Part shown: positions 7,497 through 16,654 of the stretch, piece by piece | Position numbering within the stretch: position 1 is the first letter of the stretch | How the letters are laid out: each line of letters begins with the position of its first letter | Assembly (NCBI RefSeq): GCF_004348265.1 | Contig: NZ_SMNT01000015.1 | Span: 1-64,000, forward strand | DNA from: Methylobacterium segetis | Lineage (GTDB): Bacteria; Pseudomonadota; Alphaproteobacteria; Rhizobiales; Beijerinckiaceae | Direction of reading: 5' to 3' | Length of the DNA: 64,000 nucleotides | Made by a program: the position numbers and the translations under genes | The notes under the pieces: generated by a model | Seen by the model: the letters and a program-made list of their open reading frames with translations, nothing else | The model's database searches: none | Told to the model about the DNA's origin: nothing

Positions 7497-9002
7497 TCAG
7501 TTGCTGGCGAGCTGCGACATCGGGTCGATGGGCGAGCCGCCCTTGCGGATCTCGAAGTGGAGCTGGGGCGAGGTGACGTTGCCCGAGGCGCCCGACTTGG
7601 CGATCGTCTGGCCGCGCTTCACCTTCTCGCCGGGCTTCACGTCGATCTCGCCGTTATGGGCGTAGGCCGAGACGTAGCCGTTCGTGTGGCGCACCAGCAC
7701 GAGCTTGCCGTAGCCCTTCACGTCGGAGCCGGCATAGGCGACCGTGCCGTCCTCGGCGGCCTTCACCGCCGTGCCCTCGGGCACCGCGATATTGATGCCC
7801 TCATTGCCGCTGGAGCCGTAGCCCGCGATCACCCGGCCCTTGGCCGGCCAGCGGAAGGATTGGTCGGGCGCGGCCGCGGCAACCGAACCCGTCGCGGACG
7901 GCTCCGTCTTCTCGGGGGCCGGAGCGGGCTTGGCGGCCGCGACCTTGGCGGCCTTCTCCGCTTCCTTCGCCTCCTTCGCCTCCTTCGCGGCCTTCTCGGC
8001 GCCTTCCTTGGCGGCCTTGGCCTCGGCGAGCTTCCTGGCCGCATCCCGCGCGGCCTCGATCTTCGCCTTCGCGGCGGCCTCCGCCTTCGGATCGGGCTTC
8101 ATCTCAGCCTTCACCTCAGCCTTCGGCTCGACCTTCGCGGTCTGGCCGGGGCGAACGTGCTTCTTCGCCGCTTCCTTCTGGGCGGCCTCCTTGCGGGCCT
8201 TCTCCTCGGCGAGCTTGCGGGCCTCGGCCTCCTTGCGCTCCGTCTCGCGCTTGGCTTCGAGCTTGGCCTCGGCCAGCTTCTCGGCCCGGCGCTTCGCGTC
8301 CTTGTCGGCCTGCAGCTTCTCCGCCTGGGCCTTCTCGGCCTGCGCCTTGACGTCCGCGGCCTTGACGTCCGCGGCCTTGGCGTCCGTGGCCTTGTCGGCG
8401 GGCTTCGGGCCCTTCGAGAATTGCAGGCGCTCCTGCGGCGCGGCCGGCACGGTGCGGGCCGTCATCGCGTCGGGGTTCATGCCGGAGGCGGTGTAGACCG
8501 GGATCACGATCTGGCGGCCCGGCGTCACCTGCGCGGCGCTGGTCAGGCCATTGGCCGAGAGGATGGCCGAGGCCGGTACGCCGTAACGGGTCGACATCTG
8601 GTTCAGGCTGTCGCCCTGCGCGACGGTGATCCGGGTGCCGCCCTGCGCGTTCCAGCCGGCGGCGCCGGTCGCCGCGACTCGGGTGCTCTGGGCTGGGGGC
8701 TGCGCCGGCCGCGAGAGGGCGGGCCGCGGCGCGGCCGGGCTGAGAGGCGCGCTCGCCGGTGCGCCGAGCGCCTCGGACTGGATGCGGCCCGTGCGGATCG
8801 CGGGGGCGGGCGCCGCCTCGTTCTCGGGCAGGCTGCCCGTGGCGGAGGGCTCGCTCGACAGGTTCGAGGCGAACGGATTGACGAAGGGATCCCCGAGCCG
8901 CGAGGCGTCCGAGGAACAGGCGGCAGCGCCGCCACCGATCACTCCGATGAGGGCGAAGCGCGACAGCGTCCGCATCCCCCGACCAGCCCCGCGAACCCGC
9001 AT
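7497..9002 (-). CDS. LysM and M23-domain lipoprotein (NlpD-like murein hydrolase or amidase activator)
   Basis: About 501 residues from the ATG at 9002; an inner ATG at 8975 is an alternative. A lipoprotein signal ends in GGGAAAC, so the product is likely lipid-anchored. A LysM domain follows (TRITVAQGDSLNQMSTRYGV), then a long Ala/Lys/Glu-rich, probably coiled-coil linker containing short DVKAA and AEKAQ repeats. The C-terminal M23 domain has GRVIAGYG, NEGINIAVPEGT and SPQLHFEIRKGG. The classical HxxxD and HxH ligands look incomplete (GINIAVP where active enzymes have HxGID), which favours an NlpD/EnvC-type amidase activator. The order surE-pcm-nlpD matches that in many proteobacteria. Confidence 0.85.
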   Translation of the reverse strand: MRVRGAGRGMRTLSRFALIGVIGGGAAACSSDASRLGDPFVNPFASNLSSEPSATGSLPENEAAPAPAIRTGRIQSEALGAPASAPLSPAAPRPALSRPAQPPAQSTRVAATGAAGWNAQGGTRITVAQGDSLNQMSTRYGVPASAILSANGLTSAAQVTPGRQIVIPVYTASGMNPDAMTARTVPAAPQERLQFSKGPKPADKATDAKAADVKAADVKAQAEKAQAEKLQADKDAKRRAEKLAEAKLEAKRETERKEAEARKLAEEKARKEAAQKEAAKKHVRPGQTAKVEPKAEVKAEMKPDPKAEAAAKAKIEAARDAARKLAEAKAAKEGAEKAAKEAKEAKEAEKAAKVAAAKPAPAPEKTEPSATGSVAAAAPDQSFRWPAKGRVIAGYGSSGNEGINIAVPEGTAVKAAEDGTVAYAGSDVKGYGKLVLVRHTNGYVSAYAHNGEIDVKPGEKVKRGQTIAKSGASGNVTSPQLHFEIRKGGSPIDPMSQLASN

Positions 9003-9212
9003 CGACGCACCCGTTTGCCTGACGCAACTTGATGCCGTCATTCAAATCGGATTCAGGTTAAGCAACCGTTCCCGTTCACCCTGTTTCGCGAGGTGACGGA
9101 ACCTTTGCCGACCCTTGGGTTGCAATCCGGGCACAGCGGGCGGAGAGGGGCCTCGCGAGAGCCCTTCGGCCCCGTCCGGACGCCGAGGTACGGTTCCAAC
9201 GGATCTCTCGGA

Positions 9213-9236
9213 GCCTGAGAGGGGACCGTCTCAGGC
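9213..9236 (-). terminator. Hairpin at the 3' end of pcm
   Basis: GCCTGAGA (9213-9220) and TCTCAGGC (9229-9236), an 8-bp perfect stem with an 8-nt loop that overlaps the pcm stop codon. No U-run; a weak terminator or a 3'-end stabiliser. Confidence 0.35.
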
Positions 9237-9908
9237 GTGCGCGGCGCGTCCCGGTTGCAGGGGCACGAGGCGCAGGGGCGCTCCGAGGGATTCGGACACC
9301 CCCTCCTCCCCCCGCAGCACCGTGACGAGGCGGCCGATCCCGCCCCGGCCCGTCGCGGCGAGGCCGGCGACGAGCCGGCCGCCGGGCGCCAGCGCCGCGA
9401 TCAAGCCCTCCGGCAGGCTCGGCACCGAGCCGTTGATCAGGATGCGGTCGTAAGCCCCCTCCCCCCTCGCCGTGAGCCCGTCCGCCCGCAGGACGCGCAG
9501 GCCCTCTCCCGGCCCCAGCCGCTCGCGGGCGGCGGCCGCGAGGCCGGCATAGAGTTCGAGGCTCGTCACGGCGGCGGCGCCGAGCTGCAGCAGCAGGGCG
9601 GTGGCGTAGCCGGAGCCGGTGCCGATCTCCAGCACCCGCTGGCCCGGCGCGAGGTTGAGCGCGACCAGCATGGCCGCGACCGTCGTCGGCGCCGTCATGG
9701 TGGCGCCGCAGGGCAGCGGCAGGGCGAGGTCACGCCGGGCCAGCTCCCGGTGGGCCGCCGGTGCGAAGCGCTCCCGGGGCACGCGCTCCATCGCGCGCAG
9801 GATGCCCGTGTCGCGAACGCCCCGCTCCCGCAGGGCCAGCACGAAGGCGGCGTTCTCGACGGGGCTACCGGCGTCGTCGGGAAGGGATGTCGGGTCTGCG
9901 CTCGTCAC
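9231..9908 (-). CDS. pcm: Protein-L-isoaspartate O-methyltransferase
   Basis: A SAM-dependent repair enzyme that methylates isoaspartyl residues in aged proteins. From the GTG at 9908 it is 225 residues. The family pattern is clear: MERVPRERFAP, then PLPCGATMTAPTTVAAML (substrate motif), SAM motif VLEIGTGSGYATALLLQLGA, SLELY, and YDRILINGSVPSLP. It lies 74 bp downstream of surE, the usual partner. The upstream in-frame extension overlaps surE and is Arg/Pro-rich, so I reject it; the exact start is uncertain because no strong ribosome site is visible. Confidence 0.88.
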   Translation of the reverse strand: MTSADPTSLPDDAGSPVENAAFVLALRERGVRDTGILRAMERVPRERFAPAAHRELARRDLALPLPCGATMTAPTTVAAMLVALNLAPGQRVLEIGTGSGYATALLLQLGAAAVTSLELYAGLAAAARERLGPGEGLRVLRADGLTARGEGAYDRILINGSVPSLPEGLIAALAPGGRLVAGLAATGRGGIGRLVTVLRGEEGVSESLGAPLRLVPLQPGRAAHA

Positions 9909-9982
9909 CGGGGCAGGCTCGCACGGAAGCGACGGTCTGAGCCAGAGGCGGGGAGCGTGAAAGGCGCCGCTTCGCGTTCCGG

Positions 9983-10747
9983 CTACTCGGCGAAGGCCTG
10001 CGCGAAGCGCGTCAGCGTCGGCTCGTCGGTCAGGTCGAGGCGCAGCGGGGTCACCGAGATCCGGTTCTCGGCGATGGCCTTGAGGTCGGTGCCGCGGCCG
10101 GGCTCGAAGCGGGCCTTGGCGAAGGCGAGCCAGAAATAGGGATTGCCGCGCCCGTCCATGCGCGCGTCGATGGCGAGCAGGGCTTGGTTGCGCTGCCCCT
10201 GCGCCGCCACGGCGATGCCCACGACCTCCTCCGGCTCGCAATCGGGGAAGTTCACGTTGACGAGGATGCCGGGCTCGATGCCGGTCTCCAGGATCTTCGC
10301 GATCACCGTCGGCCCGTGATGGGCCGCGCAATGCCACTTGATCGCCCCGCGCCCGCCCACGCCGTAGGCCTGGCTCAGCGCGATCGACCTCACGTTCAGG
10401 ATCGTGCCCTCCATCGCGCCCGCGATCGTGCCCGAATAGGTCACGTCCTCCGCGACGTTCTGGCCCCGGTTGACGCCCGAGAGGACGAGGTCGGGCCCCC
10501 GCTCCTGCAGGATGTGACGCACGCCCATGATCACGCAGTCGGACGGCGTGCCCTTCACGGCGAAGCGCTTCTCGGAGACCTGGCGCAGGCGCAGGGGATC
10601 GTTGAGCGAGAGCGAGTGCGAGACGCCGGACTGGTCGGTCTCCGGCGCCACCACCCAGACGTCGTCGGAGAGGTGGCGGGCGATGGTCTCCAGCGTCTCC
10701 AGCCCCGGCGCGTGGATGCCGTCGTCGTTCGTGACGAGAATGCGCAT
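9983..10747 (-). CDS. surE: 5'/3'-nucleotidase SurE
   Basis: A 254-residue survival-protein E family nucleotidase and exopolyphosphatase. It begins [15 protein letters not shown] with the metal-binding DD pair (residues 8-9), followed by [17 protein letters not shown] and [22 protein letters not shown], all diagnostic. The ATG overlaps the serS stop in TGATG, so translation is probably coupled. A longer in-frame reading into serS is only a shadow. Confidence 0.96.
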   Translation of the reverse strand: MRILVTNDDGIHAPGLETLETIARHLSDDVWVVAPETDQSGVSHSLSLNDPLRLRQVSEKRFAVKGTPSDCVIMGVRHILQERGPDLVLSGVNRGQNVAEDVTYSGTIAGAMEGTILNVRSIALSQAYGVGGRGAIKWHCAAHHGPTVIAKILETGIEPGILVNVNFPDCEPEEVVGIAVAAQGQRNQALLAIDARMDGRGNPYFWLAFAKARFEPGRGTDLKAIAENRISVTPLRLDLTDEPTLTRFAQAFAE

Positions 10748-12030
10748 CAGATCTTCGGTCCCTCGATCCGGTTGAGGCCGCCCATATAGGGCTGGAGCGC
10801 GGACGGGATCGTGACGCTGCCGTCCGGGTTCTGGTAATTCTCCATGACGGCGATGAGGGCGCGGCCGACCGCGACGCCCGAGCCGTTCAGGGTGTGGAGA
10901 TAAACGGGCTTGCCGTCCTTCGGGCGATAGCGCGCGTTCATCCGCCGCGCCTGGAATTCGCCGCAGACGGAGCAGGAGGAGATCTCGCGGTAGGTTTCCT
11001 GGCCGGGCATCCAGACCTCGATGTCGTAGGTCTTCTGCGATGCAAATCCCATGTCGCCCGTGCACAGGGTCATGACCCGGAAGGGCAGTTCGAGCGCCTT
11101 CAGCACGGCCTCGGCGCAGGCGAGCATGCGCTCGTGCTCTTCGGCCGACTTTTCGGGTGCCGTGATCGAGACGAGCTCGACCTTGTTGAACTGGTGCTGG
11201 CGCAGCATGCCGCGGGTGTCGCGCCCCGCCGCACCGGCCTCCGCCCGGAAGCAGGGCGTGAGGGCGGTGAAGCGCAGCGGCAACTCGTCCTCGGACAGGA
11301 TGCTCTCGCGCACGAGGTTGGTCAGGGGGACTTCCGCCGTGGGAATCAGCCAGTAGCCGTCGCCCGCCGCGAATTGGTCGTCCCGGAATTTCGGCAATTG
11401 CGCCGTGCCGAACATCGCCTCGTCGCGCACGAGGATCGGTGGCGCCACCTCGGTGTAGCCGTGCTCCTCCGTGTGCAGGTTCAGCATGAACTGGCCGAGG
11501 GCGCGTTCCAGCCGCGCGAGTTGACCCTTAAGCACCACGAAACGGGAGCCGGAGAGTCTGGCGGCCGCCTCGAAATCCATCAGCCCGGCGGCCTCGCCGA
11601 TCTCGAAATGCTGACGGCCCGTCTCCAGCCAGGGATGGGTCGGCTCGAAGCGGCTGTACTCGACGTTGCCGTGCTCGTCCGCCCCCTCCGGAACATCCGC
11701 CTTCGGCCGGTTCGGGATCGCGGCGAGGCGCTCGTCGAGCGCCGTGGCGGCCTGCGCTTGCGCCGCGTCGAGGGCAGGCGCCTCCTCCTTGAGCCGGGCG
11801 ACCTCCGCCATCAGCTCCTGCGCCCGCGCCTCGTCCCGCGCCTTCTTGGACGCGCCGATCTCCTTGGCGAGCGCATTGCGCCGCTCCTGGTTTCCCTGCG
11901 CCGCCGAGACGGCGCCGCGGCGGGCCTCGTCGAGCGCGATCAACTCGGCGGAGAGGGGCGGGAGCCCGCGCCGCTGCAGGTCGTGATCGAACGCGGACGG
12001 GTTCTCGCGGATGGCGCGGATGTCGTGCAT
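10747..12030 (-). CDS. serS: Seryl-tRNA synthetase
   Basis: A class II aminoacyl-tRNA synthetase that charges tRNA-Ser, 427 residues from ATG 12030 ([15 protein letters not shown]). The N-terminal antiparallel coiled coil (about 30-105) precedes the catalytic core with [12 protein letters not shown], motif 2 around [19 protein letters not shown], and motif 3 [18 protein letters not shown]. The 13 residues upstream of this ATG are not family-like. It is the first of a serS-surE-pcm set located downstream of tatC. Confidence 0.97.
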   Translation of the reverse strand: MHDIRAIRENPSAFDHDLQRRGLPPLSAELIALDEARRGAVSAAQGNQERRNALAKEIGASKKARDEARAQELMAEVARLKEEAPALDAAQAQAATALDERLAAIPNRPKADVPEGADEHGNVEYSRFEPTHPWLETGRQHFEIGEAAGLMDFEAAARLSGSRFVVLKGQLARLERALGQFMLNLHTEEHGYTEVAPPILVRDEAMFGTAQLPKFRDDQFAAGDGYWLIPTAEVPLTNLVRESILSEDELPLRFTALTPCFRAEAGAAGRDTRGMLRQHQFNKVELVSITAPEKSAEEHERMLACAEAVLKALELPFRVMTLCTGDMGFASQKTYDIEVWMPGQETYREISSCSVCGEFQARRMNARYRPKDGKPVYLHTLNGSGVAVGRALIAVMENYQNPDGSVTIPSALQPYMGGLNRIEGPKI

Positions 12031-12147
12031 GGGACGGCTCTGATCCTGGGCGCAGACGCTTTGCAGCATCGCTCCCCGCGGGACAAGGCCGGAGGCGCAT
12101 CGACGAACCGGGCCTGCCGCCGAGCGGAAGGCCGACCGGGATGCGCC

Positions 12148-12948
12148 CTAAGGCTCCAGCCCCTCGGCGATGCGGCGCGCCGCGCGCAGCTTCTCCATGC
12201 GGGAGACCGACAGGACCGAGGCCTCGTAGAGCAGCAGCATCGGGATCGCGAGGGAGAGCTGCGAGATCACGTCGGGCGGGGTCAGGATCGCCGCAGCCAC
12301 GAAGACGAGGACGATGGCGTAGCGGCGCTTCTCCCTCAGGAAGGCCGAGTCGATTACGCCGATCTGGCCGAGCAGCGTCAGGATCACGGGCAGCTGGAAG
12401 GCGATGCCGAAGGCGAAGATCAGGGTCATGATCAGCGAGAGGTACTCGTCGACCTTCGGCAGGAGCGCGATCGTCGGCTCGCCCGCCACGCCGACCTGCT
12501 GCAGGCTCACCGAGAACTTGATGAGCAGCGGCATGGCGAGGAAGAACACCACCAGCGCGCCGAGAACGAAGAAGATCGGCGTCGCGACGAGGTAGGGCAG
12601 GAAGGCCTTGCGCTCGTTGCGGTAGAGGCCGGGCGCCACGAAGGCGTAGATCTGCGTCGCGATCACCGGGAAGGCGAGGAAGGCCGCCCCGAACACCGAG
12701 AGCTTGATGTTGGTGAAGACCTGCTCGAGGAAGTGCGTCGCGATGAGCTTCGCGTTCTCCGCGCCGACCACCGAGACGTAGGGGTGGACGAGGATGTTGT
12801 AGATGTCCTTCGCGAAGAAGAAGCACCCGAAGAACATCACCACGAACGCGACGAGCGACTTGATCAGCCGCGAGCGCAGCTCGATCAGGTGCTCGATGAG
12901 CGGGGCCCGCGAGGCCTCGATCTCGGCCTCATCCGCCTCGTTGATCAT
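12148..12948 (-). CDS. tatC: Twin-arginine translocase subunit TatC
   Basis: A 266-residue six-TM core subunit of the Tat system, which exports folded proteins with RR signal peptides. The signature is present: [15 protein letters not shown] near the N-terminus, the conserved cytoplasmic loop [17 protein letters not shown], and [15 protein letters not shown]. The gene follows tatB with a 3-bp gap. Two Tat-type signal peptides occur elsewhere in this window (genes at 24340 and 37535). Confidence 0.96.
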   Translation of the reverse strand: MINEADEAEIEASRAPLIEHLIELRSRLIKSLVAFVVMFFGCFFFAKDIYNILVHPYVSVVGAENAKLIATHFLEQVFTNIKLSVFGAAFLAFPVIATQIYAFVAPGLYRNERKAFLPYLVATPIFFVLGALVVFFLAMPLLIKFSVSLQQVGVAGEPTIALLPKVDEYLSLIMTLIFAFGIAFQLPVILTLLGQIGVIDSAFLREKRRYAIVLVFVAAAILTPPDVISQLSLAIPMLLLYEASVLSVSRMEKLRAARRIAEGLEP

Positions 12949-12951
12949 GGC

Positions 12952-13425
12952 TCAGGCGCCCGGCGGTCTGGCGGGTTGATCGGAAGCGATCGGATCGACG
13001 GCCGAGGCGTCCGGCAGCGGAGGACGCGGCACGTCGTAGCTGCCCCCCTGGCCGCCATATCCCGTCTCCGCCCGCAATTGCGCGGTCGCCTCAGCGAGGG
13101 TGCCCGAACCGGGCTGCGGTGCAGTGCGTCCCTCGCGGGCCTCGATCGCACCTTTGAGCTCGTCGCGGATCGTCTGGACCGGGTTGAAGCCCTGCGTGCC
13201 GGACCCGACCGTGCGCTTGATCCCATCGACCTCGCGGCGCACCTCGTCGAGCTCGGCCTCGCGGATCGCCTCGTTGAACTGCATCTGGAACTCGCCGGCC
13301 ATGCGGCGCAGCTTGCCCGTGATCTGCCCGACGGTGCGCAAGGCCTTCGGCAGGTCCTTCGGCCCGATCACGATGAGGGCGACGCCGCCGATCAGCATCA
13401 CCTCGCCCCAACTCATGTCCAGCAT
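12952..13425 (-). CDS. tatB: Twin-arginine translocase subunit TatB
   Basis: A 157-residue Tat receptor subunit. It has one N-terminal TM helix beginning MLDMSWGEVMLIGGVALIVI, the family GPKDLPKALRTVGQ hinge, an amphipathic helix and a Pro/Gly-rich acidic tail. The SWGEV(M/L) start and the GPKDLP motif separate it from TatA. It lies between tatA and tatC in the normal order. Confidence 0.94.
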   Translation of the reverse strand: MLDMSWGEVMLIGGVALIVIGPKDLPKALRTVGQITGKLRRMAGEFQMQFNEAIREAELDEVRREVDGIKRTVGSGTQGFNPVQTIRDELKGAIEAREGRTAPQPGSGTLAEATAQLRAETGYGGQGGSYDVPRPPLPDASAVDPIASDQPARPPGA

Positions 13426-13550
13426 GTCGTCGACGTTCCTGGGCTCCCGCGAGCCGTACAGTCCCGGGCAGGGCGGACGGGACCCGGCGAGGCGCGGGAA
13501 GAGCCCTTACACCAACGCGGCTTGCGTGCCAGCCGCTCCGGGCAACACCC

Positions 13551-13844
13551 TCAGACGGTCTTGTCGCGGGCGGGCAGGTGGCTCGCCGGGATCGCCGTGC
13601 CGGGGCTCGGCTCGCTCGCGGGCTGGCCGGCGTGCGGAATCGTGCGGACGGGTTCGTTCGCGGAGACCGGCGGAGCCTGGGCCGGCGTGCCCTGGGGCGG
13701 CGCCTCGTCGTCCGCCATGCCCTTCTTGAACGCCTTGATGCCCTTGGCGACGTCGCCCATCAGGTCCGAGATCTTGCCGCGGCCGAACAGCAGCATCACG
13801 ATCGCGGCGACGATGATCCAGTGCCAGATACTCATGCTGCCCAT
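13551..13844 (-). CDS. tatA: Twin-arginine translocase subunit TatA
   Basis: A 97-residue pore-forming Tat subunit: short N-terminal TM ([20 protein letters not shown]), amphipathic helix [19 protein letters not shown], then a disordered Pro/Ala tail. I choose ATG 13844 because AGGAGG (13850-13855) sits 5 nt upstream; the ATG at 13835 is an alternative. In many related genomes scpA and scpB lie between nagZ and tatA; here the gap to nagZ is only 133 bp and holds neither. Confidence 0.95.
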   Translation of the reverse strand: MGSMSIWHWIIVAAIVMLLFGRGKISDLMGDVAKGIKAFKKGMADDEAPPQGTPAQAPPVSANEPVRTIPHAGQPASEPSPGTAIPASHLPARDKTV

Positions 13845-13977
13845 GGCAACCTCCTGCGCCGCGAGCCGCTGCCGGGCGACGCCGTCCTACGTGGTCGGGT
13901 TGGCGCGAAACTAAGGATCGCACCCCGCGAACACAAGGCGTCCGCGGCCTTCCGTCCAAGAGGCCGGATGCGCAGGC

Positions 13978-14985
13978 TCAGGCCGCGGCGGAGAGTCCCG
14001 CCTCGAAGCGGGCCCGGGCCTCGCGGACGTCGAAGCCGTCGCTCTCGGGCCGCAGCCGGGCAAGCGCGGCCTCGGCCCGGCGCAGGGCGTCCCCGGAGAG
14101 CTCGGGCGACCCTTCGGCCACGGCCTCCATCTCCGCCTGGTCGCCGTTGCAGTGGAGGGCGACGTCGATGCCGGCCGCGAAGGCAGCCTCGGCGCGGGTC
14201 CGGAACGGGCCGGTCAGCGCGTGCATCGAGAGATCGTCGGTCATCAGCAGGCCGTCGAAGCCGATCGCGCCGCGGATGATCTCGCGCACCACGATCGGCG
14301 ATTGCGTCGCGGGCCGTTCGGGATCGAGCGCCGTGAAGACGACGTGCGCGCTCATGGCGAGCGGCAGGTCGGCGAGCGTGCGGAAGGGCTGGAAATCCTG
14401 GGCGGCGAGGCTGTCGCGGGAGGCTCCGACGACGGGCAGCCCATGGTGGCTGTCGCAGGCGGCGCGGCCGTGGCCGGGGATGTGCTTCATCACCGGCAGC
14501 ACGCCGCCCGCCATCAGGCCCTCGGCGACCGCCCGGCCGATCTCGGCGACGGCGGACGGGCTCGTGCCGTAGGCGCGGTCGCCGATGATGTCGTGGCTGC
14601 CCTCCACCGGCACGTCGAGCACCGGGGCGCAATCGACGTTGATGCCGACGCTGGCAAGATCGTGCGCCATCAGGCGCGCGCCGAGCCGAGCCATGGCCGC
14701 GGCCGAACCGTCGAGGCGGCCGAAGCGCCGCCCGGCCGGGTAGGCGGGCCAGTGGGGCGGGCCCATCCGTTGCACGCGCCCCCCCTCCTGATCGATCAGG
14801 ATGGGTGCGTCCTCCCGCTCGACGGCCGCGCGCAGCGCCCCGGTCAGGGCCCGCACCTCGTCGGGCGTGCCGATGTTGCGCTTGAACAGGATGAAGCCCC
14901 AGGGCCGGACCGCCCGGAAGAAATCGGCTTCCTCCGGAGCGAGGGTCCGGCCGGCGCAGCCGAGGATGAGTGCACGGGAGGTCAT
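13978..14985 (-). CDS. nagZ: Beta-N-acetylhexosaminidase (GH3), NagZ-like
   Basis: A 335-residue cytosolic glycoside hydrolase family 3 enzyme that removes GlcNAc from recycled muropeptides. It shows LIDQEGGRVQRM near residue 65, the catalytic His-Asp loop KHIPGHGRAACDSHHGLP, and the nucleophile region GFDGLLMTDDLSM. Length matches single-domain NagZ (about 340). It lies downstream of the SPOR protein, consistent with a cell-wall group. Confidence 0.93.
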   Translation of the reverse strand: MTSRALILGCAGRTLAPEEADFFRAVRPWGFILFKRNIGTPDEVRALTGALRAAVEREDAPILIDQEGGRVQRMGPPHWPAYPAGRRFGRLDGSAAAMARLGARLMAHDLASVGINVDCAPVLDVPVEGSHDIIGDRAYGTSPSAVAEIGRAVAEGLMAGGVLPVMKHIPGHGRAACDSHHGLPVVGASRDSLAAQDFQPFRTLADLPLAMSAHVVFTALDPERPATQSPIVVREIIRGAIGFDGLLMTDDLSMHALTGPFRTRAEAAFAAGIDVALHCNGDQAEMEAVAEGSPELSGDALRRAEAALARLRPESDGFDVREARARFEAGLSAAA

Positions 14986-15184
14986 CGGGTTTCAGGCTCG
15001 CGGAGGGCTCTGCGGCGAATCGCGGGATCAGCGTCGGGCGGGCTCTCGGCCCGCGACAAGGCGAAATCGGGGAGACCGGCGGGGTTCCGGGCGAGCGGCA
15101 CCCCACTGTTGCATCCGGGTATCGGACGCGTACCGGACGATGTGGCTCGGACCCGGCAGAGTGCCGGGCCCGCTCAGCCCGCTC

Positions 15185-16624
15185 TCAGTTCTTGGCGACG
15201 AAGCACTGGCCGCCTGCGGCCTGCAGCTGGCTGCAGAGGCTCGTCGCCTCGTTCTTGCCGAGCGGCCCGACGCGCACGCGCCAGATCGTCTTGCCGTTCA
15301 CCTCGGCCTGCCGGATCAGTTCGGGCTGGCCGGCAAGCTGGGCGTACTTGCCCTGCATCTGCCGGAAGGCGGTTTGCGCCTCGGCGGCGCTGGTGCGCAC
15401 CCCGAGCTGCACCGAGAATCCGCCGACGGGAGCGGCGGTGGTGGCCGCCGTCGTGGTCGGAGCCTCGACGGGAGCCGCCGTCTCCGGAGCCACCGAGGCG
15501 ACCCGCTGGGGCGCCTTGGGTCGCGTCGGCGCGGGCGCCGCCACGACGGGCGTGCTCTCGGCCGCCGGGGGCGGTGCGGTGGGCGTGGGGGCCGGCGTCG
15601 GCAGCGCGGACGCCTGACGGGAGGGACGCGGCCTGGCGGGGGCCGCTTCCTCGGAGCCCGGCAGGGTCATGGTCGGGATTACGGAGGGTGTCGCCGTCTC
15701 GGCCGCGGCCGCCTCGCGCTGGGCGGGCGGCGGGGGCGGCGTGTCCGGCTTGACCGAGACCGTGCGGACGCGGCGCGGCTCCCCGAAGGCGTCCGTGAGG
15801 CCGCCCGGGGTCGTGCCGGACTCGCTCGTGCCCTGCCCGCCCTGCGAGAGACCGGAAGCGCCCTGCGCCGCCCGCGCGGCCTGGGCCACGTCGAGGGGCT
15901 GCTCCTCGCGGTTGACGATGCGGATCTGGCCGTCCTTGGCCTTGGGCTCGTAGATCTGCTTGTTCTGGTCCGGGATCTCGACGCCGTCCGCGGTCTTCGG
16001 CGCGATCTTGAGGGGGGCCGTGTCGGCCTGGATGAGGGGCACGCCGCCGCCGATCCGGCCGGAATGCAGGCTGCGCCACGTCAGCGCACCCGTGACCGAG
16101 ATCGCGACGACCGCGATGCCGGCGCCGACCGAGACGAGGCGCCGCCGCCGCGGGGCCCGCTTCAGGGCGCGTCCGCCATAGGCGGCCTGGGCCTCCATTC
16201 CCGAAACATCCGTCTCGTGCCCGTCGTAGCCGGGCCCGGCCGGGTATTCGCGGTCGACGGTGGCAAGGTACTGGTCGAAGGCGTCGGCTGGGCTCGTTCC
16301 TTGCGCCGCCGCGGAATGGGCGGAGGCCTGATGGGCCGGCACCTGCTCCGTGACGAAGCTCGGCTCGACGCGCCGGGCCGGCACGCTCTCGCCGCCGCGG
16401 CGGCCGTCGCGAGCCTCCAACAGCGCCCGGAAGGGGTCGTCCTGGCCCACGATGCGGGCAAGCTCGGCCAGCGGGTCGGACTTCGTCTCAGGTCGCGATT
16501 CGATCCGCGGCTCGGCCCGGCCGCCACCCGGAACCGCCGTCGGGCGCGGGTGACTCGGCTGAGGGTGCTGCAGGTCGCGCGCGAAGGCCTCGAAATCGAT
16601 CTGCGCCCGCGATGCGTTGGTCAT
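15185..16624 (-). CDS. SPOR-domain membrane protein
   Basis: A 479-residue bitopic protein. A cytosolic N-terminal half (1-160, low complexity) precedes an Arg-rich stop-transfer (KRAPRRRR) and TM helix at about 163-183. A Pro/Ala/Thr-rich periplasmic linker follows, then a C-terminal SPOR domain (about 401-479) beginning GGFSVQLGVRTSAAEAQTAF. SPOR domains bind denuded septal peptidoglycan, so a division-site role is likely. The argS-SPOR-nagZ order is conserved in alphaproteobacteria. It is not a recognisable FtsN orthologue by sequence alone. Confidence 0.88.
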   Translation of the reverse strand: MTNASRAQIDFEAFARDLQHPQPSHPRPTAVPGGGRAEPRIESRPETKSDPLAELARIVGQDDPFRALLEARDGRRGGESVPARRVEPSFVTEQVPAHQASAHSAAAQGTSPADAFDQYLATVDREYPAGPGYDGHETDVSGMEAQAAYGGRALKRAPRRRRLVSVGAGIAVVAISVTGALTWRSLHSGRIGGGVPLIQADTAPLKIAPKTADGVEIPDQNKQIYEPKAKDGQIRIVNREEQPLDVAQAARAAQGASGLSQGGQGTSESGTTPGGLTDAFGEPRRVRTVSVKPDTPPPPPAQREAAAAETATPSVIPTMTLPGSEEAAPARPRPSRQASALPTPAPTPTAPPPAAESTPVVAAPAPTRPKAPQRVASVAPETAAPVEAPTTTAATTAAPVGGFSVQLGVRTSAAEAQTAFRQMQGKYAQLAGQPELIRQAEVNGKTIWRVRVGPLGKNEATSLCSQLQAAGGQCFVAKN

Positions 16625-16654
16625 GGCAGCATCCTCATCTAACGCCGACTCACC

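Noticed and set aside
9098..9121. GGAAC-N16-GTT, a perfect EcfG-like promoter on the plus strand
   Set aside because: It points into the pcm antisense strand with no plus-strand gene downstream; probably chance.
10894..13914. 1006-residue plus-strand open frame opposite serS and the tat genes
   Set aside because: Shadow of real minus-strand genes; composition is extreme and no domain is visible.
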